Below are positions 8,268 to 14,243 of a stretch of 22,982 bases of DNA, one piece after another (position 1 is the first letter of the stretch; each line of letters starts with the position of its first letter). Source of the DNA: DATEPR01 sp036503065 (GTDB lineage: Bacteria > Actinomycetota > Actinomycetes > Mycobacteriales > Pseudonocardiaceae); contig DASXXM010000442.1 in the NCBI GenBank assembly GCA_036503065.1, forward strand, positions 1 through 22,982, written 5' to 3'. Under the pieces are notes generated by a model. That model ran no database searches, was not told the DNA's origin, and worked only from the letters and a program-made list of their open reading frames with translations. The position numbers and the translations under genes were made by a program.

Positions 8268-9080
8268 GTGATCACCAACGAAGCCCCGGTGGCCGACCTG
8301 GCCCCGGTCTCGGAGTACCACTCCTACCTCGCGCTGACGGAGGTCCTTGGGGCACAACGACCCCGCACGGGCGAACCGGACGAGATGATGTTCATCGTCG
8401 TGCACCAGGTGCACGAGCTCTGGTTCAAGCTGCTGCTGCACGAGCTTGCCGTGCTGCAGCAGCGACTGACCAGCGGTGACACCACGGCGGCGCTGCACAC
8501 GCTGGGCCGCGCCCTGTCCATCCTGGACGTGCTGACCTCGCCGATCGACGTGCTGGACACCTTGACCCCCAACCAGTTCAGCCGGTTCCGGGCCGAGCTT
8601 GGCACCAGCAGCGGGGCGCAGTCCCGGCAGTTCCGGGAGATCGAGGCCCTGCTGGGCCGGCGCGACCGGCGCGCGGTGGAGTGCTTCACGTTCGGCAGCG
8701 AGGAGCGGACCGGTATCGAGGCGGCGATGGCGCGCCCGTCCGTCTTCGACTCGCTGCTGCGGTACCTCGTCGCGCGTGGCTACCCGGTGCCCGACCAACT
8801 GCGTTACCGGGACGTCGCACAGCCCCTGGAATCCTCGGTGCAGTTGCAGCGGGTGCTGGCCACCGTCTACCGCGACGACGGCGGCCCGGCCCAGGTGTGC
8901 GAGCGGCTGGTCGAGATCGACCAGCGGATGCAGGAGTGGCGCTACCGGCATGTGTCCATGGTGGAACGCATCATCGGCCAGAAGCCGGGCACCGGCGGCT
9001 CGTCCGGCGCGTCGTACCTGCGCACCACCCTGGCCAAACCGATGTTTCCCGACCTGTGGGTGATGCGCAGCAAGCTGTAG
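8268..9080 (+). CDS. kynA: Tryptophan 2,3-dioxygenase
   Basis: 270 residues from GTG 8268, with GAGGTGA at 8254-8260 as ribosome-binding site. It oxidatively opens the indole ring of L-Trp to N-formylkynurenine, using heme iron and O2. Family signatures are clear: YHSYLALTEVL; DEMMFIVVHQVHELWFKLLLHEL with the active-site Phe and His; SSGAQSRQFREIEALLG with the carboxylate-binding Arg; and WRYRHVSMVERI with the heme-ligand His, followed by KPGTGGSSG with the substrate-contacting Thr. The length is normal and nothing essential seems missing. In antibiotic clusters this enzyme starts routes to kynurenine, 3-hydroxyanthranilate or quinoxaline-type units. No formamidase, kynurenine monooxygenase or kynureninase is in the window, so the later steps are elsewhere or absent. 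Its stop lies 3 bases from the stop of the convergent AraC-type gene. Confidence 0.96.
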   Translation: MITNEAPVADLAPVSEYHSYLALTEVLGAQRPRTGEPDEMMFIVVHQVHELWFKLLLHELAVLQQRLTSGDTTAALHTLGRALSILDVLTSPIDVLDTLTPNQFSRFRAELGTSSGAQSRQFREIEALLGRRDRRAVECFTFGSEERTGIEAAMARPSVFDSLLRYLVARGYPVPDQLRYRDVAQPLESSVQLQRVLATVYRDDGGPAQVCERLVEIDQRMQEWRYRHVSMVERIIGQKPGTGGSSGASYLRTTLAKPMFPDLWVMRSKL

Positions 9081-9083
9081 TGC

Positions 9084-9842
9084 TCACACCGCGATGTCGA
9101 GCGCGAGCGCCGCGGCCTCACGGTTGAGGTCGGGCAACGCGAGCAGCAGCGGCGGGTCGACCGGACGTGCCGGCCGCAGGTGCAGGTCGATCGGTCGGGC
9201 CGCGGTGTCGTATCGCGTGGTGATGGGCTGTTCCTGGAATCCGATGTACCGGATCTCGCCGTCGTGCTGGCTCGTGCCCATGGCGTGTGCCGTCAGGTAC
9301 CAGGTACCGGCGGGCACGTTGGGCAGCAGATACGAACCGGGGCCGTAGAGCACCGTGTACCGGACCGGGGCGCCCTCCGGCACCCGACCGGCGAACAGTC
9401 CGATGAAGACGGCGCCGGTCTGTGCCATCGGTGACGCGTAGACGGTGCCCCGCACGGTGGCCGTCCGCGCGCTGGGCACGGGCTGTTCGTCCACCGGGAC
9501 ACCGGACACGACACCGCCGAGCCTGCGGTACGTGATGGGCGGTACGCCGACGCTGCTGCGGAACCGGGAGCTGAACGTGCCGACGCTGTTGTAGCCGACC
9601 TGATGGCCGATGTCGGCCACGGTGATCGAGGTCGCGAGCAGCAGTCGCTTCGCCTCGGCAAGGCGCATGGCGGACAGGAAGCGGCCGGGGGACACCCCGG
9701 TCACCCGCTGGAACACCCGCGAGAAATGGAACTTGCTGAACATCGCGGAGCGCGCCAGGTCGTCGATGGTGAGCCGATCGCCAAGATTGTTCTTCATGGT
9801 ATGGATCGCTCGCTCAACGGCTCGGAGGATCGTCTCATCCAT
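9084..9842 (-). CDS. AraC-family regulator with C-terminal beta-sandwich-like domain
   Basis: 252 residues from ATG 9840-9842 (AAAGGA about 8 bases upstream). Residues 1-105 are a complete AraC DNA-binding unit with two helix-turn-helix motifs: LTIDDLARSAMFSKFHFSRVF, then ITVADIGHQVGYNSVGTFSSRF followed by GVPPITYRR. The order is inverted relative to classical AraC proteins, with DNA binding first. Residues about 125-230 (TVRGTVYAS, GAVFIGLFAG, PGSYLLPNVPAGTWYLTAHAMG) resemble a carboxypeptidase-regulatory-like beta sandwich rather than a cupin sensor. It is convergent with the dioxygenase gene (3-base gap) and shares its strand with the ThDP enzyme genes upstream. It could regulate the cluster. 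The effector is unknown. Confidence 0.9.
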   Translation of the reverse strand: MDETILRAVERAIHTMKNNLGDRLTIDDLARSAMFSKFHFSRVFQRVTGVSPGRFLSAMRLAEAKRLLLATSITVADIGHQVGYNSVGTFSSRFRSSVGVPPITYRRLGGVVSGVPVDEQPVPSARTATVRGTVYASPMAQTGAVFIGLFAGRVPEGAPVRYTVLYGPGSYLLPNVPAGTWYLTAHAMGTSQHDGEIRYIGFQEQPITTRYDTAARPIDLHLRPARPVDPPLLLALPDLNREAAALALDIAV

Positions 9843-10044
9843 CGCGTCGTCCTTTCGTCGAGACGTCGCATGCCGCGTGCGTGCACAGGAACGTGGAATT
9901 CTGTTGTTGTCAGAATATCGACCGATCGAGCGCGTTCGAAGTGTCCCGATCATCAGTATCGGTATGTGTTCTTGCCGGTACGAGGTATGAAATTTTCATA
10001 GTGCGGCCCGGGTGCGGCTACCGGCCCGCGGACGTCCGTCGTGG

Positions 10045-10638
10045 TCAGGCCGCCGCGGACGTGATCCAGTCCGGCGGCCACGCGCGGTGGCCGGGGAACA
10101 GCACCGTGTTGTCCAGGTAGCCGAGTCCGGCGCGGTTGGGTGCCGGACCGTCGTCGCCCTCGTGCAGCGCGCAGCGCAGGAAAACCGGTGCCGCGCACTC
10201 GGCGATCTCGCGTTTGACGACGCGCACGAAAGTGTCCAGCCGGTCCACGTTGTGCACCCGGGCATAACCCGCGGCCCGCGCCATCCCGCACAGGTCGGCC
10301 CGCCCGGCCCGCGCCGCCTCGCCGCCGTCGGACGCGTACCACGCGTCGTCCAGCACGATGTGCACCAGCGGCAGGTCGGTCAGCATGCCCGCGGTCACCA
10401 ACCCGGCGAGGTTGGTCAGCACGCTGCCGTAGCCGTCCACCACGACGGTCGTGCCGTGCGTCTGCAGTGCGACGCCGATCCCGGTCGACGACGCGAGTCC
10501 GTTCGACCCCGCCAGGTAGAAATGGGTCGGCCGGTCGGCGATGTCCCGCGCGATGCGCGTCACGTCGCCGGACGTGAAGATGACCGGCTGGTGCCTGGTG
10601 GCGGTGATGATCGCGCGTACTGCCGTGGTCCTGTTCAT
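10045..10638 (-). CDS. ThDP-binding subunit of a split 2-oxoacid decarboxylase (ComE-like)
   Basis: 197 residues; ATG at 10636-10638 overlaps the stop of the preceding gene (ATGA), a typical coupled subunit pair. It matches the C-terminal, cofactor-binding half of sulfopyruvate or phosphonopyruvate decarboxylases: MNRTTAVRAIITATRH, then FYLAGSNGLASSTGIGVAL, then the ThDP/Mg motif region. In that motif the normally invariant GDGS reads GYGS (Tyr70 instead of Asp), and the later conserved DN reads DD (97-98) in HIVLDDAWYASDGG. These changes affect Mg2+/diphosphate ligands, so activity is uncertain. The family decarboxylates 3-substituted pyruvates or joins the resulting aldehyde unit to an acceptor. 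No sulfonate or phosphonate genes are nearby, so the substrate may be an aromatic or other pyruvate (inference). Confidence 0.85.
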   Translation of the reverse strand: MNRTTAVRAIITATRHQPVIFTSGDVTRIARDIADRPTHFYLAGSNGLASSTGIGVALQTHGTTVVVDGYGSVLTNLAGLVTAGMLTDLPLVHIVLDDAWYASDGGEAARAGRADLCGMARAAGYARVHNVDRLDTFVRVVKREIAECAAPVFLRCALHEGDDGPAPNRAGLGYLDNTVLFPGHRAWPPDWITSAAA

Positions 10639-11150
10639 GCCGGCCATCCGAATGCGTCGAGGGGTACCAGTAACGCGGCGGGACGGAGGTCCTCCCGCAC
10701 GATCTCCCGCGCCAGCCGCACCGCGGTGGACGGTCGGGCACCCGCGTCGACCACCACCGTCCGCACGCCCAGTTCCGCCATCAGCAGTTCCGCGAGCCGC
10801 CGGGGGGCCGGGCTGTTTGCCGTGCCGGGCAGGTCGCCGCCCAGCGCGATCACCAGCAGCAGCGGCGTCTGGTGCGGCGTGACGAGCGAGGCGATGGCGT
10901 CCGCGCAGCCGCTGATGCCGGCGTCCGACAGCAGGACCGCCGGGCAGCCGCCGGCCAGCGCCACACCGGCCGCGATGGCGATGGCGTTGTCGTCGCGCGG
11001 CACGATGAGCACGCCCGCCCGCTCGTCGAGCGCCTCGTGCAGGGCCGAGAACGTGTCGGTCTGGGTGCTGACGAACGGCGTGAAGCCCGCGGCGATCAGC
11101 TCGTCGCATAACTCCTCTGCCGCATCGATGTTCTGCACGAAGTTGGTCAT
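10635..11150 (-). CDS. Pyrimidine-domain subunit of a split ThDP decarboxylase (ComD-like)
   Basis: 171 residues if read from ATG 11148-11150, which lies 8 bases after GGAGG. A second ATG two codons earlier (11156) is too close to that site. The protein resembles the N-terminal half of sulfopyruvate and phosphonopyruvate decarboxylases: helix-rich start, AAGFTPFVSTQTDTF, then VPRDDNAIAIAAGVALAGG. The conserved Glu that activates ThDP (usually NEGN or REEE in this position) appears as Asp53. The usual QNSGLGN segment reads SDAGISG. It pairs with the 4-base-overlapping downstream subunit to form the active site. As both halves carry changes at cofactor-critical positions, they have diverged together, either to a new reaction or to a non-catalytic state. 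Confidence 0.85.
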   Translation of the reverse strand: MTNFVQNIDAAEELCDELIAAGFTPFVSTQTDTFSALHEALDERAGVLIVPRDDNAIAIAAGVALAGGCPAVLLSDAGISGCADAIASLVTPHQTPLLLVIALGGDLPGTANSPAPRRLAELLMAELGVRTVVVDAGARPSTAVRLAREIVREDLRPAALLVPLDAFGWPA

Positions 11151-11204
11151 GGACACATCTCCTCCGAGGTCACTGCCGGTCGGGGTGGGCTGGTCACCGA
11201 CCGG

Positions 11205-11417
11205 TCAGGGTTCGGTGCGACCCCGCAGGCGGGCCCGCAGGTCGAGCTGGACGTCCTCGGCAGAGCCCGGCGCACGAAGGCGCACGTGGCGGGCGAGTTC
11301 CGGCGGCGGCGTGTGGTCCGCCGGGCACCGGCCCGTCGTCATCGGCATCGACACGTTTGCCGTGCGCGAGTAGCGGCTCAGCGGCCCCCTGCCGCGCAAC
11401 ACCACACTCGACGACAT
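11205..11417 (-). CDS. Small hypothetical protein at the head of the ThDP operon
   Basis: 70 residues from ATG 11415-11417, with a G-rich stretch (GGGGGG) about 4 bases upstream. Roughly nine in ten third positions are G or C, similar to neighbouring real genes. It lies on the same strand as, and 54 bases before, the ComD-like gene, so probably opens that operon. It is basic (many Arg), starts MSSSVVLRGRG and has one Cys (TGRCPADH). There is no signal peptide or membrane segment. I do not recognise it. It could be a small accessory or carrier-associated protein, a peptide substrate, or a spurious frame. Confidence 0.45.
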   Translation of the reverse strand: MSSSVVLRGRGPLSRYSRTANVSMPMTTGRCPADHTPPPELARHVRLRAPGSAEDVQLDLRARLRGRTEP

Positions 11418-12038
11418 CGCACCCCCCGGTCGCTTCGTGGCGGGACGATCCCGGTGCGCCCCCGAAATTTCGTCATAGCTGGGTCGGGCTTATCGGATCT
11501 TCCGACATGCGCTCGGCTCGTGGCCAGTGTCCGCTTCACCCGTATGCGTGTTCTCGTCATTAATCGCGATATGAAGACCTCATTGTTCGGCCGCTCGACA
11601 GGTCATTGTCGGTGCCCTGTGGGCCCCATTTCCCGGTCTTGTCCAGACAATTCCGACACGCGCGGTGATCGAGTCGGCGGCCGGTGACCGTGGCCGGTCG
11701 GACCGGTGACAGTGGTGGTCAGGTGGTGTGTCGGCCCGCTCGCGGGCGCCGCCGGACGCCCGGATTCGATCAAGAATGGCCCCGGTCATCACGGTCCGCA
11801 GTCAACGAATTACCCAAGGTTGAATTTTACGTCGACTTTGCTGAAACGAGTGGTAAACGATCAAGTTGCGGCTAAAGTCGGTGCAGCGAACGGACTAGTC
11901 GCATTACCAGCCGGAGTATGAAAAGAACACGGGGCGCCGGTGAGGTCGGCACTGGTCTTGTCGGAGCGCGGAACGCACTATTCACAACTAGAAGAACGTA
12001 CCACGCCGCGAAAGCCGCCGCGACTCGAGGGGTCTCAA
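11418..12038. other. Divergent intergenic region before the precursor-peptide gene
   Basis: 621 bases without a convincing gene, between the minus-strand small gene and the plus-strand precursor. The part from about 11780 to 11990 is clearly more AT-rich than its surroundings, as expected for a promoter and long 5' leader of a highly expressed peptide gene. A ribosome-binding site CGAGGGG (12026-12032) precedes the ATG at 12039. No clear -35/-10 pair, repeat or RNA gene could be assigned. Confidence 0.5.
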
Positions 12039-12218
12039 ATGTCTGCTACCGTGTCCGCCAACACGATGTCATTGATGTCGACCATCGGCTTCGACCTGGC
12101 CCAGCTGAACAGCACCGACACGCTGGTCGAATTAGTCATCGACACATTCGATCAGTGGTCCGACCCGGCGGAACCGCTGGCGCCGGCGACCACCTCCTTT
12201 TGTTTCCGCCGGATCTGA
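12039..12218 (+). CDS. Candidate RiPP precursor peptide (azol(in)e type)
   Basis: 59 residues from ATG 12039 with a good ribosome-binding site (GAGGGG, 6 bases before). The N-terminal part is leader-like: Ser/Thr-rich start, then an acidic amphipathic stretch NSTDTLVELVIDTFDQW (24-40) with Asp19, Asp27, Glu31, Asp35, Asp38, Asp42 and Glu45 but no Lys or Arg. After SDPAEPLAP the last ten residues, ATTSFCFRRI, change character: Thr51, Thr52, Ser53 and Cys55 are the kind of residues YcaO cyclodehydratases turn into oxazolines and thiazolines, and the end is basic. The window encodes a fused YcaO enzyme with a leader-binding domain and a SagB-type dehydrogenase, which need such a substrate, and no better candidate is visible. 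No similarity to a known precursor is recognised. Leader cleavage near Pro49 is a guess. Confidence 0.6.
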   Translation: MSATVSANTMSLMSTIGFDLAQLNSTDTLVELVIDTFDQWSDPAEPLAPATTSFCFRRI

Positions 12219-13040
12219 ACATCGTTTTCTGGGTGAATAGCACAGCATTTGATCGATTGGCGAAGGCGCCCGGCGGGGCCTGGCTCGGACCCGCGCGAGT
12301 TGCCAGTGAGAGGATCGGCATCCACGCTGGATGGGTGCCGTACTGGAGGAGCAATCGGACGTCCACGTGGCGACCGGGACACATGTCGACCCCATCGTGA
12401 CCGAACGGTCCGCGGTGGGGTCGAAGTCGTGAACGGGCAGTTTCGCGGCTGCGATGCTCCGGCAAGTGACGCTACCGGAAGTGATCGGACCATCACGTGA
12501 CGCGATGATTCCGAATCGTCGAACCTGCCGAACAGTGCTTTTGTCGGTAGGCGAGGACATTGGCGACATCCCCGCAGAGCGCCGACCGACACCCACCGGA
12601 TGGGCATGGTCACAGTCGGCTCCGCCGGACGCGCCCGGCCGGTTCGTCACCGGCTGGACCCGAATGGTCGCGGTGGGTCACAAATCGCCGTATTCGCTCA
12701 TTCCGTCGGGCGCACGACGGTGCACCGGCTCGACGTGGATGATATTCTTGCGCGGCGCCACAGGCTGGCGGCTTATCCTCGATTCCGCCATTGGGCTGGC
12801 GGCGGGCGTCGAAGCAATACGTTCTATTGCGTTCATGTCATGATGCCGGTGTGTCATGATGCTTGTGTCATGAACGAAGGGCGAGCCGGCCGGTTTACCG
12901 GCCACCAGATAGGCGCGTTCGCTTGCTTTGGCCGGTGCTCGTGGTCCATTGTGGTCCGGCTGATGAGCACACACCGCCAGTTGGGGTAATCGCGGACGGC
13001 GAGCGGTGGCATTGAAGTTGGGAGTGGGGAGGCGCCCGCG
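12219..13040. other. Gene-poor stretch before the response-regulator gene
   Basis: 822 bases with no frame I can support. Open frames here lack ribosome-binding sites, change composition along their length and resemble no family. The segment after the precursor stop could be transcript tail plus decayed DNA. A plus-strand frame right after the stop (about 12222-12400, containing RIGIHAGWVPYW) looks somewhat protein-like but has no start. The only notable structure is the TGTCATGA repeat cluster at 12831-12875, about 165 bases before the response-regulator start. Confidence 0.5.
12831..12875. promoter_or_regulatory. Triple TGTCATGA repeat, candidate operator
   Basis: Three copies of TGTCATGA start at 12836, 12852 and 12866 (spacings 16 and 14 bases), each containing the palindrome TCATGA. 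The block is bounded by GTTCATG (12831-12837) and its inverse CATGAAC (12869-12875). Regular spacing near 1.5 helical turns and position upstream of the response-regulator gene suggest a regulator-binding array, perhaps for that regulator itself. This is inference. Confidence 0.45.
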
Positions 13041-13649
13041 GTGGTGATCAAGGTCCTGATCGCTGAGGACGTGCACATGGTTCGTGGTGCGCTCGTGGCG
13101 TTGCTCAGGATGGAACCGGACATCGAGGTGGTCGCCGAGGTCGCAGGCGGCAACGACATCATGCCGACCGCCAGGACGACCCTGCCCGACGTCGCGGTCA
13201 TCGACATCGACCTGCCCGGCAAGGACGGCCTCACGGCAGCCGCTGAGCTGCACGAACAGCTGCCGAACTGCCGGACGCTGATCCTCACGAGCCTGGGTCG
13301 ACCGGGCACCCTGCGTAGGGCACTCGCCGCCAAGGTCGGCGGCTTCCTGCTCAAGGACGCGCCACCGGACAAGCTCGCCAGTGCGATCCGCGACGTCTCC
13401 ATCGGCCGCCGGGTGGTCGACAGCGATCTCGCGCTGGCCGCATGGGACACCGCCGACTGCCCGCTGACCGGTCGCGAGATCGAGGTGCTGCGCATGGCGG
13501 CGGACGGCGCGAACGCGGTGGACATCGCGTCCCGCCTGTACCTGTCTGCGGGCACCGTCCGTAACTACCTGACCACGGCGGTGACCAAGCTCAACGCCCG
13601 AAACCGGGTGGACGCGATCCGGATCGCCAAGGAGTCCGGTTGGCTCTAG
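13041..13649 (+). CDS. NarL/LuxR-type response regulator
   Basis: 202 residues from GTG 13041 (GGGAGG 8 bases before). Receiver domain at 3-118: acidic pocket Glu9-Asp10, phosphoacceptor Asp55 in VIDIDLPGKDG, Thr83 in LTS and Lys105 in LLKDAPP. DNA-binding LuxR helix-turn-helix at 140-200: LTGREIEVLRMAADGANAVDIASRLYLSAGTVRNYL, then RNRVDAIRIAKESGWL. All key residues are present, so it should be a working phosphorylation-dependent activator. Its partner is likely the tandem histidine kinase encoded convergently at 14244-16658, whose HisKA_3 type matches NarL-type regulators. Targets may include its own upstream repeats and the precursor gene (inference). Confidence 0.95.
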   Translation: MVIKVLIAEDVHMVRGALVALLRMEPDIEVVAEVAGGNDIMPTARTTLPDVAVIDIDLPGKDGLTAAAELHEQLPNCRTLILTSLGRPGTLRRALAAKVGGFLLKDAPPDKLASAIRDVSIGRRVVDSDLALAAWDTADCPLTGREIEVLRMAADGANAVDIASRLYLSAGTVRNYLTTAVTKLNARNRVDAIRIAKESGWL

Positions 13650-13656
13650 GCCGTGA

Positions 13657-13684
13657 GGCCCGCCCCAGAGACCCTGAGCGGGCC
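13657..13684. terminator. Short hairpin between the response regulator and kinase remnant
   Basis: GGCCCGC (13657-13663) pairs with GCGGGCC (13678-13684) across a 14-base loop, in the 44-base gap between the convergent response-regulator and kinase-remnant frames. There is no T tract, so this is weak evidence for a terminator. Confidence 0.3.
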
Positions 13685-13693
13685 GCTGAGCGC

Positions 13694-14235
13694 CTAAACC
13701 GGCACGCCCACCCTTAGGCGGAACCGGCCGTCCTCGTCAAGTCCGGTGTGCAGTTCGCCACCAAGTCCGGCCACCCGGTAGGACAGGTTGCGGATGCCGC
13801 CGCCGGCCACCATGACCGAGCCGCCCTCGTTGACGATGTGGAGGCTGACCTCGCCGTCGATTTGGCGGATGACGAGTACGGACTCGGCGGGGCGGTACTC
13901 GTCGTCGCGGGACAGTTCGCGGTAGCTGCTGGCTACCGAGCGGACGTCGGCGAGGGCCTGTCTGGCCAGGCCGAGGATCTCGTCCAGCTCTTCTGCTGCC
14001 TTTCGGGGTCGAAGTCCATGAGCCGCTGGGTCAGTTCGCTCTCGAGCGTCATCGCGGACAGGCTGAGGCCTGAGCAGGTCGCGGGCGAACCGCAGGCGTT
14101 CGTCGGCCACCGCGAGCTGGGCCAGTTCGTTACGTGCGGTGGGCAGTTCGCCGATCGGACCGGCCAGCCGGGACAGCAGGTACACGTTCACGCCGAGCAC
14201 CGCGGCCCCAGGGCGACGACCGCACGCACCAGGGC
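13694..14235 (-). pseudogene. Decayed third copy of the histidine kinase
   Basis: A damaged relative of the adjacent tandem kinase, readable in pieces on the minus strand. Near 14205-14235 a remnant like LVRAVVAL matches the first membrane helix of copy 1. In another frame AVLGVNVYLLSRLAG...DERLRFARDL follows, so helices 2-5 are missing. At about 14070 an 8-base deletion relative to copy 2 removes the His-Asp of RDLHDLLGL and shifts the frame. A 1-base deletion near 14007 restores it at KAAEELDEILGLARQALADVRS. A further deletion after PAESVL removes the ATP-binding N-box region (LREGVTNVLRH). The end GGIRNLSYRVAGLGGELHTGLDEDGRFRLRVGVPV is nearly identical to copy 2. With neither phosphoacceptor nor N-box it cannot be a kinase, although an open frame of about 200 residues survives. 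Confidence 0.85.
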
Positions 14236-14243
14236 GGCCCGGC

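Noticed and set aside
12454..12843. 129-residue plus-strand frame in the gene-poor stretch
   Set aside because: No ribosome-binding site, mixed composition and no recognisable domain; competing frames overlap it on both strands.
12836..12873. Short repeats considered as a CRISPR remnant
   Set aside because: The units are only 8 bases with 6-8-base gaps and no cas genes; an operator array fits better.
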